Source of the DNA: Chryseobacterium paridis
Lineage (GTDB): Bacteria > Bacteroidota > Bacteroidia > Flavobacteriales > Weeksellaceae
Assembly: GCF_016595215.1 (NCBI RefSeq)
Contig: NZ_JAENHK010000007.1
Coordinates: forward strand, 62,001 to 126,000
Length of the DNA: 64,000 nt
Direction: 5' to 3'
Numbering within the stretch: the stretch's first letter is position 1; every line of letters starts with the position of its first letter. Below are positions 56,357 to 64,000 of this stretch, piece after piece. The notes under the pieces were generated by a model, which searched no databases, was not told the DNA's origin, and worked only from the letters and a program-made list of their open reading frames with translations. The translations under genes and the position numbers were made by a program.

Positions 56357-56364
56357 TATCTTTG
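56357..56364 (+). promoter_or_regulatory. -7 element (TATCTTTG) of mutY
   Basis: Exact TAnnTTTG. It precedes the TTG start of mutY by 68 bp, leaving a leader of about 60 bases that contains a short reading frame (56393-56449). Confidence 0.5.
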
Positions 56365-56432
56365 CAAATGTTTAATCAGATTTTAGATCAGTATGGTTAA
56401 ACAAATCGGATTATTTAAACAGACTCAATTTT

Positions 56433-57467
56433 TTGGAAAAGAATTTTAGAAATTCAGACTTTCTTCATGTAGGAAATAAACTCCTGGCCTGGTATAAGGA
56501 AAACGCCAGAGACTTGCCATTCAGAAAAACCAAAGATCCTTACAAAATATGGATTTGTGAAATTGTTTTTCAGCAGACAAGAATTAATCAGGGGCTCAAT
56601 CATTATAATAATTTTATTAAAAGATTTCCGGATGTAAAAACTTTAGCAGAGGCTGAAGAAAATGAGGTTTTGCTTTATTGGAAAGGTCTGGGATATTATT
56701 CCAGAGCGATCAACATTCATAAAGCAGCACAACAAATAATGACAGGTCATAATGGTGCTTTCCCCGCTCAATATGAAGATATATTACAATTAAAAGGAAT
56801 AGGGAAATATACAGCAGCTGCAGTTTCCAGTATCTGCTTTGGAGGAAAAATGCCTGCAGTAGATGGGAATTTTTATAGAGTTTTAAGCCGTGTTTTCGCT
56901 GATGACTTTGATGTTTCCAATTCCAGAGCATTTACTTATTTTTCGGAACTGGCAGCTTTAATTATGCCGGATAATGTGGGAGATTTTAATCAGGCGATGA
57001 TGGATCTTGGCTCGGAAATTTGCAAACCCAAAAATCCTCTTTGTGATGAATGTCCTTTAGAAGATGACTGTTTGGCATTTTCTTTAGATAAAGTTTCTGA
57101 TTTTCCTGTTAAAACAAAAAAAGTAAAAACAGAAGATCTTCATTTAAAATATTATTTTGTGCATCATAATGGGCAGTTTGTAGTCCAACAGAGAAAAGAT
57201 GATTTTATCTGGAAGAAACTTTTTGAATTTCCAGTTTCCATTCCTGAAGAGATGGAAGAATTCATTAAAGGACTGAAAACAGTTCATCATAAACTGACTC
57301 ACAAGAATTTGACGATTGATATTTATAACGTTGAAGTTACTTCAGACACCGTTTGGAACGATTTCATTATAAAAAATGAATACCTGATTACAGACTTCAA
57401 TGGATCACAGGACAAATCTTTTCCTAAACCTTTGGAGACCTATATTCAAAACTCGTTGAAAGACTGA
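56433..57467 (+). CDS. mutY: Adenine DNA glycosylase MutY
   Basis: A 344-residue base-excision enzyme that removes adenine opposite 8-oxoguanine. The helix-hairpin-helix is LKGIGKYTAAAVSSI with the catalytic Asp in PAVDGNFYRVL; the general acid is the glutamate in WICEIVFQQTR. The [4Fe-4S] motif is C-x6-C-x2-C-x5-C (CKPKNPLCDECPLEDDC). A C-terminal NUDIX-like domain (YYFVHHNGQFVVQQRKDDF, KLTHKNLT) reads the opposite strand. The start is TTG (MEKNFRNSDFLH): no in-frame ATG exists upstream and the next methionine is far inside. A 18-codon frame overlaps this start. Confidence 0.92.
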   Translation: MEKNFRNSDFLHVGNKLLAWYKENARDLPFRKTKDPYKIWICEIVFQQTRINQGLNHYNNFIKRFPDVKTLAEAEENEVLLYWKGLGYYSRAINIHKAAQQIMTGHNGAFPAQYEDILQLKGIGKYTAAAVSSICFGGKMPAVDGNFYRVLSRVFADDFDVSNSRAFTYFSELAALIMPDNVGDFNQAMMDLGSEICKPKNPLCDECPLEDDCLAFSLDKVSDFPVKTKKVKTEDLHLKYYFVHHNGQFVVQQRKDDFIWKKLFEFPVSIPEEMEEFIKGLKTVHHKLTHKNLTIDIYNVEVTSDTVWNDFIIKNEYLITDFNGSQDKSFPKPLETYIQNSLKD

Positions 57468-57499
57468 AATTTGTCTTCTTAAATCTGAAATCTAATTTG

Positions 57500-57507
57500 T
57501 ACTTTTG
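57500..57507 (+). promoter_or_regulatory. -7 element (TACTTTTG) of gldD
   Basis: Exact TAnnTTTG only 4 bases before the gldD start codon. If used, the gldD transcript is leaderless. A TTG lies 26 bp upstream, slightly further than usual. Confidence 0.45.
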
Positions 57508-57511
57508 CAAA

Positions 57512-58069
57512 ATGATTAAAAAAGTCATTTTTATATTTGCTTCATTGCTTTTAATTTCATGTGGAAAAGATCCCATTCCCAAACCGTACGGCGAACTACG
57601 TTTGGAATATCCCACCCCAAAATATCAGAAGTTTGAATCTAACTGTGCATACAGCTTTGAGTATTCTGATTTTGCGACAATGACAGATGCGAAAAGACCT
57701 TGTTGGTACTATTTGAATTACCCGAAGATGAAGGCTAAGATCTTCGTCACGTACTATCCGATTCAGAATGACTTTGCAGATCACATCAAAGAAGCAGAAA
57801 AAATGGTATATGAACATACCATTAAAGCCAGCGCTATCGATACAAAATCCTTTGAATACCCTGAAAAAAAGGTGTATGGGAATTTTTATGAATTGAAAGG
57901 GCAGAGTGCTTCCAATCTTCAATTTTACATTACAGACAGTACAAAACACTTTGTAACTGCTTATCTATACTTTAATACAAGACCGAAACCGGATTCATTG
58001 GCTCCTGCAGTGGATTATATCAAAAATGATATGAAACACCTGCTGGATACATTTGAATGGAAAAAATAA
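57512..58069 (+). CDS. gldD: Gliding-motility lipoprotein GldD
   Basis: About 185 residues; MIKKVIFIFASLLLISCGKD is a lipoprotein signal with the cysteine near residue 17. The mature part begins PKPYGELRLEYPTPKYQKFE and includes CAYSFEYSDFA, PCWYYLNYPKMKAKIFVTYYPI in pieces and FYELKGQSASNLQFYITDS, which match GldD. GldD is needed for gliding and type IX secretion in Flavobacterium johnsoniae. mutY upstream is the usual flavobacterial neighbour. gldE, which often follows, is absent here and is replaced by a PfkB kinase. Five codons of upstream frame (from 57497) fall in the -7 element. Confidence 0.9.
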   Translation: MIKKVIFIFASLLLISCGKDPIPKPYGELRLEYPTPKYQKFESNCAYSFEYSDFATMTDAKRPCWYYLNYPKMKAKIFVTYYPIQNDFADHIKEAEKMVYEHTIKASAIDTKSFEYPEKKVYGNFYELKGQSASNLQFYITDSTKHFVTAYLYFNTRPKPDSLAPAVDYIKNDMKHLLDTFEWKK

Positions 58070-58097
58070 ATCAGTTTAAAAATACATTGAAAAATAT

Positions 58098-59021
58098 ATG
58101 AAACTTTTAGTTGTTGGAAGTGTTGCATTTGATGCAATTGAAACACCATTTGGTAAGACAGATAAAATTTTAGGAGGTGCAGCCACCTATATTGCAATTA
58201 CGTCATCCATATTAGGAGTAAAATCAGGAATTGTTTCTGTTGTAGGAGGGGATTTTCCACAAGAACATCTGGATATGTTTACCAATAGAGATGTGAATAT
58301 TGAAGGGCTTGAAATTATAAAAGAAGGAAAAACATTTTTCTGGTCAGGGAAATATCATAACGATTTAAATACAAGAGATACATTAGCCACTGAGGTGAAT
58401 GTATTGGAAAATTTTGATCCTAAAATTCCTGATTCTATGCAAGATGCCGAGATCTTATTATTGGGTAATCTGCATCCTGGTGTTCAGCTATCAGTTCTTG
58501 AAAAAATGAATCAACGTCCTAAATTAGTTGTTTTAGATACCATGAATTTCTGGATGGATAGCGCTTTGGATATCTTAATGGATATGATTGCTAAAACAGA
58601 TGTGATCACTATTAACGATGAAGAGGCAAGACAACTTTCCGGAGAGTATTCTTTGGTAAAAGCAGCGAAAAAGATCCTTACCATGGGACCAAAATATGTT
58701 ATTATTAAAAAAGGAGAGCATGGTGCTCTACTTTTCAATGATACGCAGGTGTTTGCTATTCCGGCACTTCCATTAGAAGATGTTTTCGATCCGACAGGAG
58801 CGGGAGATACTTTTGCAGGTGGTTTTGCAGCTTATTTAGCTAAGAAAGAAAAGATTGATTTCGAAACAATGAAATCTGCATTGATCGTTGGTTCTGCTAT
58901 GGCTTCTTTTACTGTTGAAAAATTTGGAACAGAAAGAATTGAGGAAGTAAACGAATCTGATATGTTCAGCAGACTGAGACAATTTAAAGAATTAACAACA
59001 TTTGATGTTGAACTTCAATAA
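58098..59021 (+). CDS. PfkB family carbohydrate/nucleoside kinase
   Basis: A 307-residue ribokinase-fold enzyme. The N-terminal segment is LLVVGSVAFDAIETPFGKTDKILGGAATY, with the PfkB glycine pair. The catalytic signature is FDPTGAGDTFAGGFAAYL, with the base aspartate in GAGD. YVIIKKGEHGALLFND is the second PfkB signature. The substrate could be adenosine, ribose or a sugar phosphate; the sequence alone does not decide. It lies between gldD and the PpiC-type chaperone on the same strand with a 28-bp gap after gldD. Confidence 0.88.
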   Translation: MKLLVVGSVAFDAIETPFGKTDKILGGAATYIAITSSILGVKSGIVSVVGGDFPQEHLDMFTNRDVNIEGLEIIKEGKTFFWSGKYHNDLNTRDTLATEVNVLENFDPKIPDSMQDAEILLLGNLHPGVQLSVLEKMNQRPKLVVLDTMNFWMDSALDILMDMIAKTDVITINDEEARQLSGEYSLVKAAKKILTMGPKYVIIKKGEHGALLFNDTQVFAIPALPLEDVFDPTGAGDTFAGGFAAYLAKKEKIDFETMKSALIVGSAMASFTVEKFGTERIEEVNESDMFSRLRQFKELTTFDVELQ

Positions 59022-59108
59022 ATAGATGTTTTTAAGAAATATTTATAATAAAAAATTGAGTGTAATTCATTAAGAATTCTAAATTTGCAACTTGTTTAAA
59101 ATACTAAA

Positions 59109-60476
59109 ATGATAAATAAACTAAAGATCACTTTTCTTTTTGGAGTTTTTGTGATGCTGTTTGCTACCAACATGAAAGCTCAGATAAAACAAGGAGACCT
59201 AGTGGATGGTATTGCTGCTGTAATAGGAGATGAAATTGTGTTGGAATCTGATGTAAACGAACAGATGAACTACGCTAAACAGCAGGGAGCTTCCAATACG
59301 GATAAGTGTGAGTTTTTGGAGAATCTGATCAACAATAAACTTCTTGTATTCGAAGCCAAAAAAGATACATTAATTGAAAACAGATCTGCAGCTATTAAAA
59401 GCCAGGCCAGCGCTAAATACAGCCAGTTACTTTCTCAGTTTCCGGATGAAAAAACAATGTTGGCAGCTTATAAATTCAGAAATGGGTATGAAATGAAAAA
59501 TGCTATTGAGAAAATAGATACTGATACCTATTACGGACAGGCAAAATATCAGAGAGTTACTGATAAAGCAGATGTTACTCCGAATGAAGTAACTGATTTC
59601 TTCAATATGTATAAAGCTCAATTGCCAGAGATCAAGGATGAAGTTTCTTTAGCTCAGATCATGATGTATCCTAAGCTTACTGAAGCCCATAAGGATGAGT
59701 TGATCAATAAATTAAAAAAAATCAAACAAGATATTGCTGGTGGAGAATCATTTGAAAGCCAGGCAAGAATCTATTCTGAAGATCCAGGTTCTGCATCTAC
59801 AGGAGGTCTGATGAAAAATATTTCTAAAGGTCAGATGGTAAAACCATTTGAAGCTGCTGCGCTTAACCTACAGGAAGGTGAGATTTCAGATCCGGTAGAA
59901 TCTGAATTTGGTTACCATATTATTCAGTTGGTAAAAAAATCAGGAAAGATCTATGACGCAAGACATATTCTTTTAATGGCTACGCCTACAGAAGATGAGC
60001 TTAAAACAGCAAAAAAGAAATTAGATAGTATCAAAACTTTAATTACTGAAGGTAAGATCACATTTAAAGATGCTGCTTTTAAATATTCTGATGATAAAAA
60101 GACAAAGTTCAATGGTGGTGTAATCGCTGGAGCTGACGGTTCTAATAAGATTGAAAGAGAAAGCATTCCCGGAACGATCAGTTATGAGCTAGCAGGTCTT
60201 AATAAAAATGATATTACCTCTGCTTTTGATGATGAGGATGAAAGAAAGAGAAAGGTCGTTAAAGTTGTGAAAATAGAGGATGTAATTCCTGCTCACCAGA
60301 TCACTCTGGAAACTGACTATGACAGAATAAAGCAAATGGCGCTTAATAAAAAAAGAAATGAAATGGTTGAAAAGTTTGTTAATTCCAAATTACCGACCAC
60401 CTTTATATCAATAGACAGCCGCTATGATTCTTGTAAGTTCAAAGGAAACTGGAAGAAAGAGGCTTTAAAGAAATAA
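59109..60476 (+). CDS. Periplasmic peptidylprolyl isomerase, SurA-like (two parvulin domains)
   Basis: A 455-residue protein with signal peptide LKITFLFGVFVMLFATNMKAQ. The SurA N-terminal region is VDGIAAVIGDEIVLESDVNEQ. Two rotamase (PpiC) domains follow: EVSLAQIMMYPKLTE...YSEDPGSASTGGLMKN...FGYHIIQLVKKSG near 175-280, and YDARHILLMATPTEDE...YSDDKKTKFNGGVI near 280-380. SurA-type chaperones carry outer-membrane proteins through the periplasm. The C-terminal segment returns to the SurA core. The gene ends at a strong terminator. Confidence 0.9.
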   Translation: MINKLKITFLFGVFVMLFATNMKAQIKQGDLVDGIAAVIGDEIVLESDVNEQMNYAKQQGASNTDKCEFLENLINNKLLVFEAKKDTLIENRSAAIKSQASAKYSQLLSQFPDEKTMLAAYKFRNGYEMKNAIEKIDTDTYYGQAKYQRVTDKADVTPNEVTDFFNMYKAQLPEIKDEVSLAQIMMYPKLTEAHKDELINKLKKIKQDIAGGESFESQARIYSEDPGSASTGGLMKNISKGQMVKPFEAAALNLQEGEISDPVESEFGYHIIQLVKKSGKIYDARHILLMATPTEDELKTAKKKLDSIKTLITEGKITFKDAAFKYSDDKKTKFNGGVIAGADGSNKIERESIPGTISYELAGLNKNDITSAFDDEDERKRKVVKVVKIEDVIPAHQITLETDYDRIKQMALNKKRNEMVEKFVNSKLPTTFISIDSRYDSCKFKGNWKKEALKK

Positions 60477-60480
60477 ATTA

Positions 60481-60512
60481 AAAACCTTCAGTAGTACTGA
60501 AGGTTTTTTTTA
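60481..60512 (+). terminator. Rho-independent terminator after the SurA-like gene
   Basis: AAAACCTTCAGTA pairs with TACTGAAGGTTTT around a very small loop, followed by a T-run. Confidence 0.87.
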
Positions 60513-60519
60513 TTTATAC

Positions 60520-60550
60520 AATTGGCTAAAAGTATTACTTTTAGCCAATT
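60520..60550. repeat. Perfect 15-bp inverted repeat after the terminator
   Basis: AATTGGCTAAAAGTA and its exact complement are separated by one base. It stands 8 bp after the rho-independent terminator, has no T-tract, and lies 72 bp before the next start codon. It may be an operator or a dispersed palindrome. Confidence 0.6.
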
Positions 60551-60621
60551 ATCTTTATTGAGATATAGACTTTAATACAAAGCTTATTGAACAGTTTATT
60601 TTAACTTTTAAAGCAAAACAT

Positions 60622-61122
60622 ATGGATTATAATTTTTACCGAAATAATTTTCAATCTGTTATTTCTAAGATTTCTAAAAAGCAATTAGATGATCTTGGGC
60701 TTATAATATCTATAGATGAAGTAATGGAATCCATAGCACTTAAAATCTATAAACCAGAATGGTCCAGCAATCCTCAATCGCCACTGGATGCCACTGGAAG
60801 AATATTTTTTTCAATCTGGGTAAATGATAAGGGTATTCAAGAGGGTAAATTATATTATAATATTCATGCATTTAAACTCAGAACATTCAAAGGGTATAAA
60901 ATAGCCAGTAGAAATTTTGCAGAACGATTTAGAGAGCGGTTTATTACTGAAATGGACAATTGGCCTAATGTCAGTATACAATATGGACCTTTAACATTAA
61001 TGGAAGGGTGGTCTGAACTGAAAATAGATCATATTGAAAAAGAAACAGCAAAATGGGTTCAGCAGTTTTTAGATATCAGTTTTATAATCGATGAAACACT
61101 TGAACATTACAAAGTTCAATAG
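60622..61122 (+). CDS. Conserved-looking cytosolic protein of unknown function
   Basis: A 166-residue protein with no signal peptide or membrane helix. Features are MDYNFYRNNFQSVISKISKKQ, RIFFSIWVNDKGIQEGKLYYNIHAFKLR in two pieces, FAERFRERFITEMDNWPNV and WVQQFLDISFIIDETLE. The mixed alpha/beta pattern and good codon quality support a real gene. I recognise no family or catalytic motif. It stands alone downstream of the palindrome at 60520. Confidence 0.6.
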   Translation: MDYNFYRNNFQSVISKISKKQLDDLGLIISIDEVMESIALKIYKPEWSSNPQSPLDATGRIFFSIWVNDKGIQEGKLYYNIHAFKLRTFKGYKIASRNFAERFRERFITEMDNWPNVSIQYGPLTLMEGWSELKIDHIEKETAKWVQQFLDISFIIDETLEHYKVQ

Positions 61123-61187
61123 AAATCAAAGTGAATATTTTTAAAAATTGAAATGTGTAAAATCTTTGTTTTTAGTATTTTTACACC

Positions 61188-62177
61188 ATGAGCAATTTTA
61201 TAGATTTTAGTACGGCAAAAAGGCTCCATAACATGGAATCAGAGCAGAATAGAATTACAAAACTTTTTGATATAAAATACCCGATCATCCAGGCTGGAAT
61301 GATTTGGCATTCAGGTTGGAGACTTGCTTCTGCTGTTTCTAATTGCGGAGGATTAGGACTAATTGGTGCAGGAAGTATGTACCCTGATATATTAAGAGAA
61401 AATATACAGAAATGTAAAGCAGCTACTGATAAACCATTTGGGGTGAATGTCCCTATGCTGTATCCCAATATAGAAGAGATCATCCAGATTATTTTAGAAG
61501 AAGATGTGAAAATTGTTTTTACTTCTGCCGGAAACCCTAAAACCTATACAGAGACACTACAAAAGGAAGGAATAAAAGTAGCCCATGTTGTTTCCTCAAC
61601 AAAATTTGCGATCAAATGTGAAGATGCCGGAGTTGATGCTGTTGTTGCAGAAGGTTTTGAAGCTGGTGGACATAACGGACGAGATGAAACCACCACTTTT
61701 TGCCTTATCCCTAATGTAAGACAACATATCTCTAAACCTTTAATTGCCGCAGGTGGAATCGCTCTAGGTTCCCAAATGAAAGCAGCAATGATTTTAGGAG
61801 CAGATGGTGTGCAAATAGGTTCCCGCTTTGCGGCTACTCATGAAGCCAGTGCCCACGAAAACTGGAAAAAGAAGATTACGGAACTGAATGAAGGGGATAC
61901 TCATCTTACATTAAAAGAATTGGCACCTGTAAGAATGGTCAAGAATAAATTCTTTAATGAGTTAGAAACAATATATCAGTCAGGGAGAGATGCTGCAGCT
62001 TTAGCAGCGTCACTGGGTAGAGCAAGAGCTAAAAAGGGAATGTTTGAAGGTGATATGGAAGATGGTGAATTGGAAATAGGGCAGGTTTCAGCCTTAATTA
62101 AAGATGTTCTTCCTGTGGAAACGGTTTTTAGCAATTTATTGAAAGAATTCGAAGCCGTGAAAATGCCTCAATTTTAA
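61188..62177 (+). CDS. Nitronate monooxygenase-like flavoprotein
   Basis: A 329-residue TIM-barrel FMN enzyme of the 2-nitropropane dioxygenase/FabK group. Motifs are YPIIQAGMIWHSGWRLASAVSNCGGLGLIGAGSM in sections, GVNVPML, VVAEGFEAGGHNGRDE with the catalytic-type histidine, LIAAGGIALGSQMKAAMILGADGVQIGSRF in sections. Start at 61188 gives 15 residues before MESEQNRITKLFDIKYP; 61233 is an equally plausible start. The family oxidises alkyl nitronates or, in FabK, reduces enoyl-ACP. The natural substrate is undecided. Confidence 0.85.
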   Translation: MSNFIDFSTAKRLHNMESEQNRITKLFDIKYPIIQAGMIWHSGWRLASAVSNCGGLGLIGAGSMYPDILRENIQKCKAATDKPFGVNVPMLYPNIEEIIQIILEEDVKIVFTSAGNPKTYTETLQKEGIKVAHVVSSTKFAIKCEDAGVDAVVAEGFEAGGHNGRDETTTFCLIPNVRQHISKPLIAAGGIALGSQMKAAMILGADGVQIGSRFAATHEASAHENWKKKITELNEGDTHLTLKELAPVRMVKNKFFNELETIYQSGRDAAALAASLGRARAKKGMFEGDMEDGELEIGQVSALIKDVLPVETVFSNLLKEFEAVKMPQF

Positions 62178-62194
62178 TGAAGTATTGAATTTTG

Positions 62195-62962
62195 ATGTTA
62201 GAAAATGTAATTAGAGCAAAAGAAGAAAGTTTTTATATAGAATATGATCATTCATTAGAGGATAGACCGACACTGGTTTTTCTGCACGATTCGCTCGGAT
62301 GTACTCAATTATGGAGAGACTTTCCTAAGAAACTCTCAGAAGCATCTCACTGCAATGTTCTGGTATATGATAGATTAGGATATGGTAAATCCAGTCCGAT
62401 GTCGACTTATGAAAGACCTAATAACTATATGGAACTGGAGGCAGATTTATTAAATGATCTGTTGTTGGAGTTGAATATCAAAGATGCTATTTTATTTGGG
62501 CATAGCGATGGAGGAACAATAGCTTTGATCACCGCAAGTAAATACCCCAAAAATATAAAAGCTGTAATTTGTGAAGCTGGGCACATATTTGTTGAGGAGG
62601 TGACTTTAAAAGGGGTCTATGATGCTTGGGAAGCCTATAAAACAACTAATCTTCCTGAACGTTTACAAAAATACCATGGTGATAAAGTAGAAATGCTTTT
62701 CAAGGCATGGACAGAAACATGGACAAGGGAAAGTTACAGAGATTGGAATATAGAATATCTTTTAAAAGATATGAGTTGTCCGTTGCTCTTTATTCAGGGA
62801 GAAAAAGATGAATACGGAACTTTAGATCAGGTCGAGAAAACGTTAAGTCAAGCAAGCGGAACCTCAGAAAAGTATATTATTCCTGACGTAGGACACACTC
62901 CACACAAAGAAGTACCGGAATTAGTATTGAACAGAGCTGTAGAGTTTATTCAGCATCTTTAG
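62195..62962 (+). CDS. Alpha/beta-fold hydrolase
   Basis: About 255 residues. The oxyanion region is LVFLHDSLGCTQLWRDFP, the nucleophile elbow is LFGHSDGGTIAL (serine), the acid is in LFIQGEKDEYGTL and the histidine is in VGHTPHKEVPELV. The start is ATG at 62195; the frame is open one codon earlier through TTG. It follows the nitronate monooxygenase-like gene by 17 bp, so both are probably co-transcribed. The substrate is unknown. Confidence 0.87.
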   Translation: MLENVIRAKEESFYIEYDHSLEDRPTLVFLHDSLGCTQLWRDFPKKLSEASHCNVLVYDRLGYGKSSPMSTYERPNNYMELEADLLNDLLLELNIKDAILFGHSDGGTIALITASKYPKNIKAVICEAGHIFVEEVTLKGVYDAWEAYKTTNLPERLQKYHGDKVEMLFKAWTETWTRESYRDWNIEYLLKDMSCPLLFIQGEKDEYGTLDQVEKTLSQASGTSEKYIIPDVGHTPHKEVPELVLNRAVEFIQHL

Positions 62963-63013
62963 AATAGGGGAGCTTTACAATAATCATAGGAGAAAATTAC
63001 AATAATCAATAGA

Positions 63014-63069
63014 AGCGGGCTTTAGCCCGCTTTTTATTTTATATAGCCACCTCCAACTGGCTTTAGCCA
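63014..63069. repeat. Paired hairpins with GGCTTTAGCC cores (terminator and dispersed repeat)
   Basis: AGCGGGC/GCCCGCT (63014-63031) closes a TTTA loop and is followed by T residues on the plus strand, so it can terminate the hydrolase transcript. A second hairpin, TGGC-TTTA-GCCA (63058-63069), follows. The shared GGCTTTAGCC core suggests a dispersed flavobacterial intergenic element that doubles as a terminator between convergent genes. Confidence 0.6.
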
Positions 63070-63073
63070 AAAC

Positions 63074-63691
63074 TTACAAACTTTCCAATTCGTATTTGAT
63101 ATTTACTCTTGCTTGATTTTCATATTTATTTTTAAAGTAATCGCTTTTAAAAATATGCTCTAACTCCAGGAAATATTTAAGCACTTTTTTTCTGCCAGGT
63201 TTATATAAAAGATCAGGATAAATACCATATTCTTTTCTGATCTTTTTGGTATAATCCATATAGGTCTCGGTATCTTTTCCTAAAATAGATAAGTCAGCAT
63301 CTAAAAGATAATTGGTGTCATTATCAGCAGATCCTTGATGAGATTTAGTTGCCAGAATTTGTTCAAAAACCTCATCAATCGATTTTTGTTCCATATTAAG
63401 CTTCTGAAGTCTTATTGTAGCAATCCCAGCACTTTTTTCCTCATTCATTTTTGATGAAGCATCATAAATAATGTCATGATAAAATACGGAGAAACTGATA
63501 TTCGAAAAATTTGAAATATGAGTTTCTACCAATTCAAGTTCTGAAAAAATATTACTCAAATGTTCCAGATTGTGATAATACCTTCCTTTGTGAGAATAGG
63601 AGGTTTCAATTTCCTGCCACAGAACATCAATTAAATCTTGATCCTGTTTATATTGTAAAACATTCTGCTTAAATCTTTCTTTTAGCTCCAT
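63074..63691 (-). CDS. Predicted metal-dependent phosphohydrolase (HD-like, COG4339 type)
   Basis: A 205-residue cytosolic protein. The HD-type metal motifs are RYYHNLEHLSNIF and FYHDIIYDASS, with a further aspartate in YLLDADLSILG. This matches the small N-methyl-D-aspartate-receptor-NMDAR2C-like/COG4339 group, predicted phosphohydrolases without a known substrate. It is on the minus strand, convergent with the hydrolase gene and 30 bp downstream of the rhodanese gene, so it may be co-transcribed with it. Confidence 0.8.
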   Translation of the reverse strand: MELKERFKQNVLQYKQDQDLIDVLWQEIETSYSHKGRYYHNLEHLSNIFSELELVETHISNFSNISFSVFYHDIIYDASSKMNEEKSAGIATIRLQKLNMEQKSIDEVFEQILATKSHQGSADNDTNYLLDADLSILGKDTETYMDYTKKIRKEYGIYPDLLYKPGRKKVLKYFLELEHIFKSDYFKNKYENQARVNIKYELESL

Positions 63692-63721
63692 ATCAATAAT
63701 TCATATAATAAAAAAAGGAAC

Positions 63722-64000
63722 TTAAAAAGTTCCTTGATTTGCTTCGATTGTTGCTTTTAGATCTGCCCAGCCACCGCCGTTGTAGCCATCCTTAAGCCCT
63801 TGAGAGTTTAAATACTCCAATGCTTTTCCACTTCTGTTTCCACTTCTGCAGAATATCACAACTGGTTTTTCAATCGAAAGAATTTCTTCTTTTCTATCTT
63901 CTACTTCACCTAGTGGAATATTTTGAGCACCTTCTATATTGCCGTCCATTTCCAGTTCCATTGGTTCACGAACGTCTATTAATTGATAATTTCCTGATTT
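63722..64000 (-). CDS. Rhodanese-like sulfurtransferase domain protein, 5' truncated by window edge
   Basis: The frame is open to the last base of the window, adding YQLIDVREP before MELEMDGNIEGAQNIP, so the true start lies beyond. The rhodanese fold is clear: IDVREPMELEMDG, GAQNIPLGEV, and the active-site loop FCRSGNRSGKALEYL with the catalytic cysteine. A single-domain rhodanese of this size moves sulfane sulfur to thiol acceptors. At least 93 residues are visible. Confidence 0.9.
   Translation of the reverse strand, partial: KSGNYQLIDVREPMELEMDGNIEGAQNIPLGEVEDRKEEILSIEKPVVIFCRSGNRSGKALEYLNSQGLKDGYNGGGWADLKATIEANQGTF

Noticed and set aside
56393..56449. A frameshift that would join the upstream short frame to mutY
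   Set aside because: The mutY domain is complete from TTG and its N-terminus matches family expectation (WYKENARDLPFR), so no missing sequence needs to be restored.

Overview
This window looks like a chromosomal stretch from a flavobacterium of the Weeksellaceae, most likely Chryseobacterium or a close relative. The evidence is the low G+C content, A-rich leaders without Shine-Dalgarno sequences, promoters of the Bacteroidetes type (TTG, 17-23 bp, TAnnTTTG), a gliding-motility lipoprotein (GldD), a subtype-iii type VI sheath pair, two M13 peptidases, LytTR regulators and many lipoproteins. It is mostly core genome. I see no prophage, insertion sequence or CRISPR array. The interesting material is in regulation, operon content and the intergenic repeats.

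Layout. 0-7 kb: chromosome partitioning (parA end, parB), a DUF5683 membrane protein, dapB, lepB, a WbqC-like protein and a subtilisin-like protease. 7-8.3 kb: two lipoproteins, one of them OmpA-like. 8.3-13.6 kb: an operon that looks like a Gram-negative version of the mycobacterial polyprenyl-phosphoryl-arabinose pathway (UbiA-type DPPR synthase, DprE1-like oxidase, DprE2-like reductase, HAD phosphatase), followed by a PrcB-like lipoprotein and a cysteine desulfurase. 13.6-14.4 kb: thioredoxin and three tandem tRNA-Asp genes. 14.4-21.9 kb: a snapalysin-like lipoprotein protease, a membrane-bound LytTR regulator, a cytochrome P460 pair, an L,D-transpeptidase, an aspartyl protease with a PDZ domain and an esterase. 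22-25.8 kb: a NarL-type two-component system flanked by two related lipoproteins. 25.9-34.3 kb: tyrS, an ECF sigma factor, lipA, an AraC/MFS pair, a SpoIIAA-like protein and a FAD oxidoreductase. 34.4-43.4 kb: a LytS/LytTR two-component system next to SIMPL, DUF4139-vWA and amidohydrolase genes. 43.4-53.7 kb: lipocalin, cinA, a GH18-deacetylase-glycosyltransferase fusion and two M13 peptidases. 53.9-64 kb: tssB-tssC, mutY, gldD, a PfkB kinase, a PpiC/SurA-like chaperone, a nitronate monooxygenase-like enzyme, hydrolases and a rhodanese cut by the window end.

The strongest new signal is a pair of exact 9-bp direct repeats (ACTTGGTGA, starts 21 bp apart). It occurs three times, 60, 60 and 72 bp upstream of the SIMPL gene, the DUF4139-vWA operon and the amidohydrolase gene, always in the same orientation and next to a LytS/LytTR system. 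Two 9-mers separated by 12 bp is the geometry of LytTR binding sites, so these four genes probably form a local LytTR regulon with a binding motif I do not recognise.

A second theme is the long intergenic spacers at 27.3, 30.2, 38.2, 44.0 and 51.3 kb. They are built from short quasi-tandem words, often with the reverse-complement words in the opposite arm, and they share words (up to an exact 20-mer) across 21 kb.
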